Positions 41,790-52,314 of a stretch of 64,000 nucleotides of DNA are shown in pieces; positions within the stretch are counted from its first letter, which is position 1, and the number at the start of each line of letters is the position of its first letter. The position numbers were made by a program, and so were the translations under genes. A model generated the notes under the pieces. It ran no database searches and was not told the origin of the DNA. It worked only from the letters and a program-made list of their open reading frames with translations. This DNA is from Marinifilum sp. D737 (lineage in GTDB: Bacteria > Bacteroidota > Bacteroidia > Bacteroidales > Marinifilaceae): assembly GCF_026672275.1 (NCBI RefSeq), contig NZ_JANQCD010000025.1, forward strand, positions 1 through 64,000. The letters run 5' to 3'.

Positions 41790-43457
41790 TTAATAGTCGA
41801 ATGTACTTCCTCCTAAAAACTCTCTCATCAGAGATGTTGGTGGAATCTCTTCCTCTGAAATTGGTAAAAAGTAACTAAAGAACTTCAAAAGTCGGTTTGC
41901 TTCGGAATACTCGGGCTGATTTGGCTGCACTTCTTTTAGAATTGGCTCTGCAAATCTTTTTAAAACACCCAATTCATAAGGTAATGCCGAATTGAACATC
42001 ACATCCGCCTCTTCCTGAAAAGGAAATATATTTCGCATTTCGCCTCTTCGAACACTTGGCCACCTGCTAATAGTTTCCGACGCACTATAATTTCGATACT
42101 TGTAATCACGAACAATTCTTCTTATTAGTCGATTATCAGTAGAAGGAATCCTGTTGTGACCATCGATTGAAATTGAGGTAAGGGCAGAAGTGTAGATTCT
42201 ATACTTTGACTCGTCAGCAATTAATGGAGTAAGTCCTGGATTCAGGGCATGAATCCCCTCAACTACCAGCACTTGTTTATCATTTATCTTTAACTTCTCT
42301 CCATCGTAATACCTTTGCCCTGTTTCAAAGGAGAATTTTGGCAATTCAATCTCTTTTCCTGCCATCAAATCCACCAAGTTTTGATTGAACAACTGAACAT
42401 CTAAAGCTTCAAGAACCTCAAAATCATAATCACCATTTTCATCCCTTGGCGTAAGTTCCCTATTCACAAAATAATTATCCATCGAAAGATTCACAGGACT
42501 TAAGCCAGCTACTTTCAACTGTATAGCCAATCGTTTTCCAAATGTTGTTTTCCCCGATGATGATGGCCCGGATATCAAAATCAACTTAATTCTTTTCCTA
42601 TACTTTCTAATTTTATCAGCAATCTGAGAAATTTTCTTTTCATGTAAAGCCTCAGAAATTTTAATCATTTCAGAAATGTTATTCTCAGCCACATATCGAT
42701 TCAAATCACCAACATTCGAAATATTCAATACTTTTCCCCACCGCTTGTATTCACTAAATACTTTCAGCATTTTCTCTTGATCAATTCGCTCTTCAACAAC
42801 CGATGGCTCATCTCTTTTAGGACTCACCAAAAGCATTCCACGATAAAAATGTTGCAAATCAAAAACTTTTAACACACCTGTAGAAGGTGCAAGATATCCA
42901 TAGAAATAATCAGCGCAATCAGTCAAATGATACACTGAGGTATACAAATTTCCTCTTGTTTGAAGCAATCCTGTTTTCTCTTTCAGGCCTTGATTTTCAA
43001 AAATCTCAATCGCTTTTTCCGTTTCGATTTCCTCACGTATAAATGGCATATCGGCAGCTATGATTTCTTTCATTCTGCTCTTTATTTTATCAATATCTGC
43101 AGGAGTCAATACGATATTTTTATCTGTCAATCTACAATACAAACCATTCGAAATAGAATGCTCCAACCTAAAACCTGTTCCCGGGTACAGATCCCTTACC
43201 GCTTTGTACAAAACAAAACACAAAGAGCGTATGTACATTCTTCTTCCTGCAGGATGTGCAAGATCAATAAAGCGAATATTTTTAGGTTTGTATATTTCGT
43301 AGGTAAGTTCTTTCACCTTATTATTTACCATTGCACCCAATACCGGACCATTCAATTTTATATTAATATCTGATAAAATGGTTTGCAGGTCGGTTCCAAC
43401 GGCATAAGATCTTTTTTCATCAAGATCTTCGAAGTAGATATCTATTAATTTCCCCAT
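41790..43457 (-). CDS. TGS-domain fused uridine kinase-like protein
   Basis: A 555-residue fusion. Residues ~1-65 form a TGS domain. Residues ~70-200 resemble the second additional domain of threonyl-tRNA synthetase (the HPAGRRMYIRSLCFVLYKAV stretch). The C-terminus (~280-500) is a phosphoribulokinase/uridine kinase domain with P-loop ISGPSSSGKTTFGKRLA, LSMDNYFVNRELTPRDENGD and VLVVEGIHALNP. Phosphorylation of a nucleoside is inferred from the kinase domain. The TGS part suggests RNA or ribosome contact. The TGS-kinase fusion is known from Bacteroidota and Firmicutes genomes. Confidence 0.9.
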   Translation of the reverse strand: MGKLIDIYFEDLDEKRSYAVGTDLQTILSDINIKLNGPVLGAMVNNKVKELTYEIYKPKNIRFIDLAHPAGRRMYIRSLCFVLYKAVRDLYPGTGFRLEHSISNGLYCRLTDKNIVLTPADIDKIKSRMKEIIAADMPFIREEIETEKAIEIFENQGLKEKTGLLQTRGNLYTSVYHLTDCADYFYGYLAPSTGVLKVFDLQHFYRGMLLVSPKRDEPSVVEERIDQEKMLKVFSEYKRWGKVLNISNVGDLNRYVAENNISEMIKISEALHEKKISQIADKIRKYRKRIKLILISGPSSSGKTTFGKRLAIQLKVAGLSPVNLSMDNYFVNRELTPRDENGDYDFEVLEALDVQLFNQNLVDLMAGKEIELPKFSFETGQRYYDGEKLKINDKQVLVVEGIHALNPGLTPLIADESKYRIYTSALTSISIDGHNRIPSTDNRLIRRIVRDYKYRNYSASETISRWPSVRRGEMRNIFPFQEEADVMFNSALPYELGVLKRFAEPILKEVQPNQPEYSEANRLLKFFSYFLPISEEEIPPTSLMREFLGGSTFDY

Positions 43458-43574
43458 GAGCTGTAGATTTAATGGCTATCCTATACATTCAGGACAGTTG
43501 TATAAAGATAATAATTATGCTATATCAGTCTTCTTCGAAAATCTTAAATTTTCTTAATCATGAAAAATTAGGGT

Positions 43575-43599
43575 AAAAAAAATCCCCTTGCGGGGATTT
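43575..43599 (-). terminator. Terminator of uvrA
   Basis: AAATCCCC, TTGC, GGGGATTT followed by at least seven T residues on the minus strand, nine bases past the stop. Confidence 0.88.
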
Positions 43600-43607
43600 G
43601 ATATATT

Positions 43608-46469
43608 TTATTGTAGTTCTTCTTTTAGAAATCTAGCCGTAAATGATTCCTTACATTCGGCCAATTCTTCCGGCGTTCCTTCAAAGAGTATCTCACCTCC
43701 ATTTCGACCACCTTCTTTTCCGATATCAATAACATGATCGGCAACTTTGATCACATCCATATTGTGCTCAATTACAATCACGGTATTGCCTTTATCAACC
43801 AATCTATTTAAAACGTCCAACAACACCCTGATATCCTCAAAGTGCAGACCCGTTGTTGGCTCATCCAGAATATACATGGTCTTTCCGGTATCTCTTTTGG
43901 CCAATTCCGTTGCCAGTTTTACACGTTGCGATTCACCACCCGACAAAGTTGTTGATGGCTGCCCAAGGGTTACGTATCCTAAGCCGACATCCTGCAAAAC
44001 TTTCAATTTTATTAGAATTGCAGGTATATTTTCAAAGAAATCTACAGCCTGGTTAATGGTCATGTCAAGCACATCGCCAATTGATTTTCCCTTGTAACGC
44101 ACCTCAAGAGTTTCTCGATTGTATCGCTTTCCATTACACTCATCGCAATGCACATACACATCTGGCAAGAAATTCATTTCAATAGAACGAACTCCAGCTC
44201 CCTGGCAGGTTTCACATCTTCCTCCTTTTACATTGAAAGAAAATCTACCCGCTTTGTAACCTCTAATTTGCGATTCAGGCAATTTCTCATACAACTTTCT
44301 AATATCACCAAAAACATTGGTGTAGGTAGCTGGATTCGAACGAGGAGTTTTGCCCAATGGAGCTTGGTTTACTTCCACTACCTTATCGATATTCTTAATT
44401 CCATCCAAATCTTCGTAAGGAAGAGGATCTTTAACTGATCGGTAAAAATGTTGCGACAAAATAGGCTGCAAAGTACCATTAATCAAACTCGACTTTCCAC
44501 TTCCCGAAACTCCAGTTACACAAATGAACTTTCCAAGCGGAAAACTAACATCAACATTCTTTAGGTTATTACCGGTACAACCTCTTAAATCGACACTCTT
44601 CCCTTTTCCTTTTCTTCGCTCTGTTGGCACTTCAATTTTTCTATCGCCATTCAGGTATTGAGCTGTTAAACTATCTCCCTTTTCAATATCATCAGGATTA
44701 CCCGCAACAACAATTTCACCTCCATGCTTTCCTGCAAAAGGTCCCATGTCCACCACATAATCGGCAGATTTTATCATGTCCTTATCATGCTCAACAACAA
44801 TTACCGAATTTCCAGAATCTCTTAATTGCTGTAAAGATTGAATCAATCTTTCATTATCACGCTGATGCAGGCCAATACTTGGTTCATCCAAAATGTACAA
44901 CACATTAACCAGTTGCGAACCAATTTGCGTTGCCAAACGAATCCGTTGCGATTCTCCACCTGAAAGAGTTACAGAACTCCTATTTAATGAAAGATATTCA
45001 AGTCCTACATCCAAAAGAAATCCCAAACGAGATCTGATTTCTTTTAAAACTTCAATGGCAATCTTTTTCTGTTTATCGCTTAAGTGCTCCTCCAAATCCT
45101 GAAACCACTCACCCAATAAACCAAGATCCATTTCAGCTAGTTCAGCAATATTTTTATCATGAATTCTAAAATGCAATGCTTCTTTCTTCAATCGCTTTCC
45201 ATCACAAGTGGAACAAACATCTGTTTTCACAAACTGTTCAGCCCATTTCTTCGCTTTCTTTGAAGTTCCATTGCTTTCCTGGTTTGTGATATACTTTATC
45301 ACACCATCAAAACTCAAAAAGTAATTTGACGATGTCCCCAATGGCGTATTTTCAAGTTTGAATGTTTCGCTGGAACCATCCAAAATTATACTTAGAGCTT
45401 CCTCGGGAATTTCTTCAATTGGGGTATTCATATCAAAACCATACTTTCGCCCAATGGCCTCCATCTGCCAAAAAATCAAACTGTTTTTGTATTTGCCCAA
45501 GGGCACAATCCCACCTTCACGAATGCTTAAGGCCTGATCTGGAATAATTTTCTCTAAATCAATTGCATTTACACGGCCAAGCCCTTTACATTTTGGGCAA
45601 GCCCCATGAGGAGAGTTAAAAGAAAAACTGTGAGGTGCTGGAGTATTGTATGATATCCCGGTAGATGGACACATCAAAAGACGACTGTAATATTTTACCT
45701 CATCGCTATCCTTATCCAGAATCATGGTAATCCCCTTACCATGTTTCATAGCTGTTTGCACAGATTCTTTTAGGCGCTTATCTCCAACTTCTTCAACAAC
45801 CAGTTTGTCAACTAGTATTTCGATATCGTGATTTTTATAACGATCGACCTTAAAACCATGCAACAATTCAACAATTTCTCCATCTACCCTGGCATACAAG
45901 AATCCTTTTCTGCGAATTTGCTCGAACAGTTCTTTATAATGTCCTTTACGCCCTTTTACAACAGGTGCAAGAATGTAAATTCTCTTCTCGCTAAATTTTT
46001 CGTGAATCAAGTTGATGATTTGCTCATCGGTATACTTCACCATTTTCTCACCTGTTTCATACGAATAGGCAACACCGGCTCTTGCATACAACAATCGAAG
46101 AAAGTCATACAGCTCAGTTATGGTTCCTACCGTAGAGCGTGGATTTTTGTTGGTTGTTTTCTGCTCAATAGAAATTACCGGACTTAAGCCTGTAATCTTA
46201 TCCACATCGGGACGTTCCATCCCGCCAAGAAATTGTCTGGCATAAGCAGAAAATGTTTCGATATATCTACGCTGACCTTCGGCATAAATTGTATCGAATG
46301 CCAATGATGATTTTCCACTACCACTTAATCCGGTAATCACCGAAAGTTGGTTACGAGGAATACTTACATCAATATTTTTAAGGTTATGAACTCGTGCTCC
46401 AAACACATCAACACTTCCTGTTTCGAGCTGTTCTACACCGTTTATTTCTTTATTCTTTTTGGAACTCAA
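43608..46469 (-). CDS. uvrA: UvrA, excinuclease ABC subunit A
   Basis: The 953-residue nucleotide-excision-repair damage sensor has two ABC ATPase halves. The first Walker A is [16 protein letters not shown] and the second is [15 protein letters not shown]. Signature motifs [19 protein letters not shown] and [17 protein letters not shown] are present. The C-terminal zinc module is intact ([10 protein letters not shown], then HCDECNG). The other zinc module reads LMCPSTGIS, so the second cysteine of the first CxxC is replaced (Thr). Bacteroidota proteins of this type may share that change. It lies 30 bases after the lytic transglycosylase. Confidence 0.97.
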   Translation of the reverse strand: MSSKKNKEINGVEQLETGSVDVFGARVHNLKNIDVSIPRNQLSVITGLSGSGKSSLAFDTIYAEGQRRYIETFSAYARQFLGGMERPDVDKITGLSPVISIEQKTTNKNPRSTVGTITELYDFLRLLYARAGVAYSYETGEKMVKYTDEQIINLIHEKFSEKRIYILAPVVKGRKGHYKELFEQIRRKGFLYARVDGEIVELLHGFKVDRYKNHDIEILVDKLVVEEVGDKRLKESVQTAMKHGKGITMILDKDSDEVKYYSRLLMCPSTGISYNTPAPHSFSFNSPHGACPKCKGLGRVNAIDLEKIIPDQALSIREGGIVPLGKYKNSLIFWQMEAIGRKYGFDMNTPIEEIPEEALSIILDGSSETFKLENTPLGTSSNYFLSFDGVIKYITNQESNGTSKKAKKWAEQFVKTDVCSTCDGKRLKKEALHFRIHDKNIAELAEMDLGLLGEWFQDLEEHLSDKQKKIAIEVLKEIRSRLGFLLDVGLEYLSLNRSSVTLSGGESQRIRLATQIGSQLVNVLYILDEPSIGLHQRDNERLIQSLQQLRDSGNSVIVVEHDKDMIKSADYVVDMGPFAGKHGGEIVVAGNPDDIEKGDSLTAQYLNGDRKIEVPTERRKGKGKSVDLRGCTGNNLKNVDVSFPLGKFICVTGVSGSGKSSLINGTLQPILSQHFYRSVKDPLPYEDLDGIKNIDKVVEVNQAPLGKTPRSNPATYTNVFGDIRKLYEKLPESQIRGYKAGRFSFNVKGGRCETCQGAGVRSIEMNFLPDVYVHCDECNGKRYNRETLEVRYKGKSIGDVLDMTINQAVDFFENIPAILIKLKVLQDVGLGYVTLGQPSTTLSGGESQRVKLATELAKRDTGKTMYILDEPTTGLHFEDIRVLLDVLNRLVDKGNTVIVIEHNMDVIKVADHVIDIGKEGGRNGGEILFEGTPEELAECKESFTARFLKEELQ

Positions 46470-46499
46470 ATCTAAATCTCCTTTTGCAAATCCAACAAT

Positions 46500-47492
46500 C
46501 TATTTCTCTGACACTGAACCATCAGGCTTTTTATAATCAGAAAATGCAAAATTAATATATCCTTTGGCAGGAAGCGTAATTTCGTACTCTTTTTTGTATT
46601 TATTTGTAAGGTATGCTCTTCGTAACCATGGATTAAAGTACTTTAAAACCTTATAGTTTACTCCATTTTCCTTAGCAAACACCGCAAAATCCTTTACAGG
46701 AGTTTTAATTTTAATTTTTCGGGTTGGAATTTCCGGATACAAATCAGACTCACGATATTTAAAACCATAAGCCGAAGGGTTCTCCATAATCATTTTAATG
46801 GCCAAAATTCTAAAGACATATCGACCTGTTTCCTCTCCTAATAACAAATCATAGTAATCACCTGCATCTTGCAACTTTAATTGCTTATCAACAAATCTTC
46901 TACCAGCATTATACGAAGCAGCCACCAAGGTCCAGGTTCCGTATTTTTTATACGAATCCTTAAGGTATTTACAAGCCGCAAGAGTTGCTTTTTCAATATT
47001 GTATCGTTCATCAACTTCTGATGATACTTCCAAACCATAATCTTTTGCCGTACCACTCATAAACTGCCAAACCCCAACAGCCCCGGCTGGCGATTTAATT
47101 GTTGGTACAAATCCACTCTCGATTAAAGCCAAATATTTAAAATCTTCTGGTACTCCCTGATCTTTTAAAATGGGTTCGATAATTGGAAAATAACGATTGG
47201 CTCGTTTTAAGAACAATAAAGTTTGAGATTGCCAATAGGTATTCACCAATAATTCCCTATCAAGCGATTCCTTTACATCCCACCTGTTTATTGGAACGAT
47301 TTCATCGCCAAAAGTTAATTTGTCGGGTGTTTTTAATGCATATACATTATAGCGACTCATGTATTCGCTATTTTCAGGATCTTTGCCTCTGTCGCTTACG
47401 GTTGAGTAATTAAACAACTGGGCAGTAAGATAAACTGTACCCGAAACAACAATTAATGCTAAAATATTTTTTAAAGGTCGATATATATTCAC
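46500..47492 (-). CDS. Lytic transglycosylase (SLT/MltD-like)
   Basis: A 330-residue exported enzyme that cleaves the glycan strands of peptidoglycan to 1,6-anhydro ends. The N-terminus has a membrane or signal helix (NILALIVVSGTVYLTAQLF). The SLT domain at ~120-220 has the catalytic glutamate in LALIESGF, then SPAGAVGVWQFMSGTAKDYG and VAASYNAGRRFVDKQL. The C-terminal ~80 residues (FAVFAKENGVNYKVLKYFN, WLRRAYLT) resemble a degenerate LysM. It is cotranscribed with uvrA, 30 bases apart. Confidence 0.92.
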   Translation of the reverse strand: MNIYRPLKNILALIVVSGTVYLTAQLFNYSTVSDRGKDPENSEYMSRYNVYALKTPDKLTFGDEIVPINRWDVKESLDRELLVNTYWQSQTLLFLKRANRYFPIIEPILKDQGVPEDFKYLALIESGFVPTIKSPAGAVGVWQFMSGTAKDYGLEVSSEVDERYNIEKATLAACKYLKDSYKKYGTWTLVAASYNAGRRFVDKQLKLQDAGDYYDLLLGEETGRYVFRILAIKMIMENPSAYGFKYRESDLYPEIPTRKIKIKTPVKDFAVFAKENGVNYKVLKYFNPWLRRAYLTNKYKKEYEITLPAKGYINFAFSDYKKPDGSVSEK

Positions 47493-47514
47493 GGTTGTTG
47501 ATTTTTAAGATTGT

Positions 47515-47522
47515 CAAATGTA
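47515..47522 (-). promoter_or_regulatory. -7 box for the transglycosylase-uvrA unit
   Basis: TACATTTG on the minus strand matches TAnnTTTG, 22 bases before the ATG. No TTG at -33. Confidence 0.5.
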
Positions 47523-47781
47523 AAATATTCTACTCGATTAAGTGAAGAAATGTTTTCTTTTAACAAATCTTTACACCAATAAATTTGAACTGTTCATCAA
47601 GTTGAAATTTAATTTTTTCTAAACATTTCAAAATTTGCTCTTTACATACTCATCAGAAGGTTGTAACTTGAAACAACAAAATGAAAGATGTTTCGTTGAT
47701 TAAATAATGTCGGGTTATTTATTCAATATCAACCCAGCATCAACATTTTAAGACCTAACCAGTCTCCCAATTTTTAATCGT

Positions 47782-48525
47782 ATGAAAAACCGTGTACTGT
47801 CTATATTGCTATTCGGTGTATACCTATTGTATGCATGTGACAGTGAGACTACTGAAATTTTTCCCACGCAAATCATTCAAGATTCCCGAGTTTCAGATTC
47901 TATTTTTGAAATTTTATTAGATGATGCAAAGCTGATATGCATGGACTTTTATACCAACCAGGAAATGGAGGAGTTATCGGAAATAGAATTAAAAGAATAT
48001 CATTTTGCGCCAATTTTAGCGGCACTTCAAATCGTTTATCTTGATTCAATTTCAACAGCATCCTCGGATATCAGAAAATTCAATGTACATGCATTATGTC
48101 CTAAAAAATTACACAAAACAAGTATCACAATAGACACCACTAATGAGAATTTCAATTCCTGGAAAACTTATGGTTTCACACATAATTTAAAGTTGGATTG
48201 GTTAATTGATGAATATGATTTGCAATTGGATTCAATCAGAGAAGATCAGTACTTGGTTCATACCAAAACTGGAATCAATCAGGAATCCTTGGCCAGAGAA
48301 TTGGTAAAATTTCCATTTATCAAGAAAGCGAAAGCTGCCAATTGCATTGGCGATGGCTCTCAAATTGAAATTATTTATTTTAACCCCGATTTTATTCAGT
48401 TGATCTACAGCTACGGCTGGGGCGATTGTCCATCGGGTTGTATCAATCGTCATTATTGGGAATTGGGCATTTATGGATCAGGTTTAATTGAATTGCTTTC
48501 AGAGTCGGGTAAAGAACTTCCATAA
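47782..48525 (+). CDS. Lipoprotein of unknown function with a GWGDCPSGC motif
   Basis: The 247-residue protein carries a lipobox (LLYAC, ~residues 15-19). I recognise no family. The C-terminal SYGWGDCPSGCINRHYWELG is the most striking part, with two cysteines and aromatic residues, and could be a disulfide or metal site. The middle has an alternating beta-like pattern (HTKTGINQESLARELVKFPF). It stands alone on the plus strand between two leftward units. Confidence 0.7.
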   Translation: MKNRVLSILLFGVYLLYACDSETTEIFPTQIIQDSRVSDSIFEILLDDAKLICMDFYTNQEMEELSEIELKEYHFAPILAALQIVYLDSISTASSDIRKFNVHALCPKKLHKTSITIDTTNENFNSWKTYGFTHNLKLDWLIDEYDLQLDSIREDQYLVHTKTGINQESLARELVKFPFIKKAKAANCIGDGSQIEIIYFNPDFIQLIYSYGWGDCPSGCINRHYWELGIYGSGLIELLSESGKELP

Positions 48526-48685
48526 AGTAAATCTGCCTGAAATAAGAATTATTTCAATTCCCTTCTTCTATAAAATCATTCATTCTTCCTACTTACACAT
48601 TCCTTTTAACTCCTTTCGGTTGAAAGAAGCTATTAATTTTCTTAAGCTAAGCTTCACCATTAGACCTTCCTGATTCATGGGTAAA

Positions 48686-48733
48686 CAAAAAGAGTTGCAA
48701 TACTTAATTTACACAATTAAACATTACAACTCT
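48686..48733 (-). terminator. Terminator of the aminotransferase gene
   Basis: A 19-bp stem with three mismatches (AGAGTTGCAATACTTAATT and AATTAAACATTACAACTCT) around TACAC. T5 follows on the minus strand. Confidence 0.7.
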
Positions 48734-48801
48734 TCTATATCGTTCAGTTCTTATAAGTGGAGTATTTTTACTCGAACTCAGGTCACTAGCTTATTCGACA
48801 C

Positions 48802-49905
48802 TTACAATCTCTCGAAATAAGTTTTGAATTTTTCGTGAGGAACAGAAACACAAATTCTTGCAAACCGAGATGCATATTCTTTCTTATCCCTCGTAAAGTA
48901 ACTTAATGACACACTCCCAATTCGTGCCTCAAGAAGTTCCTCTTCCGATTTGTTAACAATCACGAATATTCCAATAGGTTCAGAATCCTTATAAAAATCT
49001 TTTGCCAACAAGCCTTTGCTTTCCAAAAATTCTATATTCTTCTTTATTCCTTCGCAAGTGCGCTCCTTAAAGCTTTTCATTACAGTCTGTCCTTTATCAG
49101 AGCTTAACAATTTGGCTACCATTAATTGAGAGAAAGCATTTATCCCATTTGTTGCATACATTAGGCGAATTCCCAATTCATTCACAAACTCTTTGTTTGT
49201 GCTATGCACAAAACCCAATCGTTGTCCACTTAAGCCTACCGATTTGCTAAAACTTTCAACAATAATTACATTTTTCAACTGGCTTAATTTCTGGAAAAAT
49301 AAGTCTTCTTCTCCACAAAAAATTCTTCTGTACGGACAATCAATAATCACAATTGCACCATGATCACTTAACGCTTTGGCGGTTTTATAAATATTTTCAT
49401 CAGCCTGCTTGTTTCCAATAGGGTTATTGGGGTCGCAGATGATTACTGCACTGTTTTTATAAGAATCTAAATTTTGATTTACACTATTAAAATCGACATA
49501 GGTTTCAGACTCCATTCCTCGAACTGTCATTACCTGAACATATGACCCCCAATAGTAATCAGGCAAACACACCTTATCCACATGTATGGTCTGGAATACC
49601 AGATCAAGTGCTGACATTCCTCCTCCGGTTATGGCAATATTATCAAGCGAGGACTGATTGTCAAAGTAATGCTGATTAATGGCTTTCCTCAACTCAGATC
49701 TTCCCTGCGATGGAGGGTAAACCTGCATTTCGTTCGAATTAAAATCTAATTCGTCAACCACGGAGTTTAAATCGATATTACAAACCGAATTTACTCCCCG
49801 GTTTAATAGCAAAAAATCATTCCCCGTTTCTTGACTCATTTTTCTGATTCGTTCGCCAATTCCAACAATCGCCGAATATTTAGCTCCACTCTTTCTGATC
49901 TTCAT
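48802..49905 (-). CDS. Aminotransferase class I/II (PLP-dependent)
   Basis: A 367-residue fold-type I PLP enzyme. Substrate-binding SQGRSELRKAINQHYF, AITGGGMSALDLVFQTI, ICDPNNPIGNKQ and the Schiff-base lysine in VESFSKSVGLSGQRLGFVHS fit family I/II. It resembles aspartate or histidinol-phosphate-type aminotransferases only loosely; no substrate can be assigned. It is divergent from another PLP enzyme 115 bases away, so the two may share control. Confidence 0.88.
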   Translation of the reverse strand: MKIRKSGAKYSAIVGIGERIRKMSQETGNDFLLLNRGVNSVCNIDLNSVVDELDFNSNEMQVYPPSQGRSELRKAINQHYFDNQSSLDNIAITGGGMSALDLVFQTIHVDKVCLPDYYWGSYVQVMTVRGMESETYVDFNSVNQNLDSYKNSAVIICDPNNPIGNKQADENIYKTAKALSDHGAIVIIDCPYRRIFCGEEDLFFQKLSQLKNVIIVESFSKSVGLSGQRLGFVHSTNKEFVNELGIRLMYATNGINAFSQLMVAKLLSSDKGQTVMKSFKERTCEGIKKNIEFLESKGLLAKDFYKDSEPIGIFVIVNKSEEELLEARIGSVSLSYFTRDKKEYASRFARICVSVPHEKFKTYFERL

Positions 49906-50020
49906 GTCTTAAAAGTTTTCTACGAATTAAATCAACCCAAACATTATTCGCAAATTTTAAAAGCTGCTTTAAAGACTCTATAAAATTTTATACTTTAACT
50001 CTTCCTAAAAATCAATAATA

Positions 50021-51202
50021 ATGAAATACAATTTTGATAAAATTATAGATCGTAAAAATACCAACTCGGTAAAATACGATAAGCTTGAACAATATTTTGG
50101 AAAAGATGATTTGCTTCCTTTTTGGGTAGCCGATACCGATTTCAATGTTCCGGACTGCATCTCAGATTCCATAATAAAAAGAGCTGAACATGCAATTTAC
50201 GGATATTCATTTCGAGGTAAAGATTGTATTTTAAGTGTACAAAACTGGCTTAAAAACCGTCACGCTTGGGAAGTAAAAGAAGAATGGATTTCTTCCAGTC
50301 CCGGAGTAGTTACTGCTCTATCCTTGTTGTTAATGAGTCTTACCGAAAAGCGAGATAAAATTGCTGTTCAACCACCGGTATATCATCCGTTTTTTCATGT
50401 GATAAATGATACCGAACGCAGTTTGGTTCACAATCCGTTGATTAGAACAGAAGATTCTTACCAAATGGATTTTGAACATTTGGAACAACTTGCCAAAGAT
50501 GGTTTAAAAGCCATAATCATTAGCAATCCTCATAATCCGGTAGGAAGAGTGTGGACAAAAGATGAGCTACTTCGACTAGGAGAAATCGCAAAAAAATATG
50601 ATTTTCTTATTATCTCCGATGAAATTCATCAGGACTTAATTTACAAGAATCACAAACACATAGCTCTAGCTTCTTTATCGCAGGATTTGGCCCAAAGAAC
50701 AATTACCTGCATTGCTCCTTCGAAAACTTTTAATGTAGCTGGTTTAGCAAGTTCGGTTATTATTATTCCTAACCAGGAATTGAAAAAAACATACGAAAAA
50801 CTACTATGTGCCATGCATTTGGATTCTGGTAATTTGTTTGGTCATATTGCCATGCAAGCAGGATATGAACATGGAGCAGATTGGTTAGATCAACTTATGG
50901 AGTATTTACAATCTAATGTAGATTACGTTCGAGAATTTCTTGAAGAAAATATTCCAGAAATTAAATTGGTTACACCTGAAGCAACTTATTTGTTATGGTT
51001 AGATTGTAGAGATCTGAATATTAGTTCGGAAAAATTAAATCAGATTCTGATTAATGAAGCTGGTTTAGCTTTAAATAAGGGGACTACTTTTGGTAAAGAA
51101 GGAAATGGCTATATGAGATTAAATATAGGCTGTCCAAAATCTATGTTAACAAAAGGTTTAAGCATTTTACAACAAACCGTAAATCAATTAAAAAAACTTT
51201 AA
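50021..51202 (+). CDS. MalY/PatB-type PLP C-S lyase (cystathionine beta-lyase-like)
   Basis: The 393-residue protein has the MalY/PatB signature: FWVADTDFNVPDCISDSI near the start, SSSPGVVTALSLLLMSLTEK, LKAIIISNPHNPVGRVW and the PLP lysine in CIAPSKTFNVAGLASS. Enzymes of this group cleave cystathionine or cysteine conjugates, giving thiols, pyruvate and ammonia. In the class I/II fold it differs from true aminotransferases by the ADTDF start. A terminator follows. Confidence 0.92.
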   Translation: MKYNFDKIIDRKNTNSVKYDKLEQYFGKDDLLPFWVADTDFNVPDCISDSIIKRAEHAIYGYSFRGKDCILSVQNWLKNRHAWEVKEEWISSSPGVVTALSLLLMSLTEKRDKIAVQPPVYHPFFHVINDTERSLVHNPLIRTEDSYQMDFEHLEQLAKDGLKAIIISNPHNPVGRVWTKDELLRLGEIAKKYDFLIISDEIHQDLIYKNHKHIALASLSQDLAQRTITCIAPSKTFNVAGLASSVIIIPNQELKKTYEKLLCAMHLDSGNLFGHIAMQAGYEHGADWLDQLMEYLQSNVDYVREFLEENIPEIKLVTPEATYLLWLDCRDLNISSEKLNQILINEAGLALNKGTTFGKEGNGYMRLNIGCPKSMLTKGLSILQQTVNQLKKL

Positions 51203-51335
51203 TTAGCAGGGTTACCTTTTCTGTTTTTGAGGAATAAATATATAAACGATTAAACAGGATCGAAAATCACCCTAATGATTATCAATTGAAGTTGATTTTC
51301 TGCAAAAACAATAACAGTCTGTTATACACACAAGG

Positions 51336-51370
51336 CCCTCGGTATTACTACTCCCGGGGGTTTATTTTTT
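51336..51370 (+). terminator. Terminator of the PatB-like gene
   Basis: CCCTCGG and CCGGGGG pair with one wobble around an 11-base loop, followed by TTTATTTTTT. Confidence 0.65.
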
Positions 51371-51441
51371 AATTACCCCTTCATTTTTTGGTTGCTTTGA
51401 TTTTTAATTTCCAGTACATTCGCATTCAAAACACACTCACT

Positions 51442-52314
51442 ATGCACTGGAAAAAACCTTGGTTTCAATTTACAATTCTTATTCTTTTGGCTTTTGTATG
51501 GGGAAGTTCATTTATACTAATGAAAATAGGCTTAAAAAGTTTTAGCAGCGAGCAAGCTGCCGGAATTCGAATGTTATTGGCTTCACTTGTGCTGCTTCCT
51601 TATTCAATTAAGAACTTAAAGTTTCTACAGAGAAAAGATTTACCAAGTTTACTTGTGGCTGGATTTATAGGTAGTTTCATTCCAGCCTTTTTATTTACCA
51701 AGGCACAAACTCAAATTGATAGTGCCTTGGCTGGAATGCTAAATTCACTAACACCGCTTTTTACACTTTTGGTTGGAATTCTGTTTTTTAAAACCAAATT
51801 TAAATGGCTGCAAACTATTGGTTTGATAGTAGGCTTAGTTGGAGCATTGGGTTTGATCACATCAGGAAAAGAATTAAACTTTGGAAATATAAACAGTTAC
51901 GCCTTACTTATTGTATTGGCTACAACATTTTATGGTATCAATATCAATACAATTAAGGCCAAACTTTCACATTTATCGGGAGTTCAAATTACATCACTTT
52001 CATTCTTTTTTACAGGACCTGCAGCTTTAATATATCTTTTAACTACTGATTTTCAACCCGTTTTTGCCGTTTCGAATTGGCCACTTCATTTTCTTGCTTT
52101 GGCGGCATTGGGAATAATAGGTACCGCATTGGCCATGTTATTAATGAATAGCTTAATCAGACATATTTCTGCAGTATATGCCTCGTCAGTTACGTATATC
52201 ATTCCCATATTTGCAATTTTCTGGGGAGTGGTAGATGGAGAAAATATTACACTTCTACATCTTGCTTGTATGTCCGGAATTTTATTGGGGGTTTACCTGA
52301 TCAACAAAAAGTAA
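51442..52314 (+). CDS. EamA/DMT-family exporter
   Basis: I chose the ATG of MHWKKPWFQFTILIL because the longer frame starts at TTG. This gives 290 residues and about ten helices. LLAFVWGSSFILMKIGLKSF and SSEQAAGIRMLLASLVLLPY are typical of the family, as are ALAGMLNSLTPLFTLLVGIL and YASSVTYIIPIFAIFWGVVD. It is the second EamA protein in this window. The substrate is unknown. Its stop abuts the end of the convergent putative anti-sigma gene. Confidence 0.9.
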   Translation: MHWKKPWFQFTILILLAFVWGSSFILMKIGLKSFSSEQAAGIRMLLASLVLLPYSIKNLKFLQRKDLPSLLVAGFIGSFIPAFLFTKAQTQIDSALAGMLNSLTPLFTLLVGILFFKTKFKWLQTIGLIVGLVGALGLITSGKELNFGNINSYALLIVLATTFYGININTIKAKLSHLSGVQITSLSFFFTGPAALIYLLTTDFQPVFAVSNWPLHFLALAALGIIGTALAMLLMNSLIRHISAVYASSVTYIIPIFAIFWGVVDGENITLLHLACMSGILLGVYLINKK

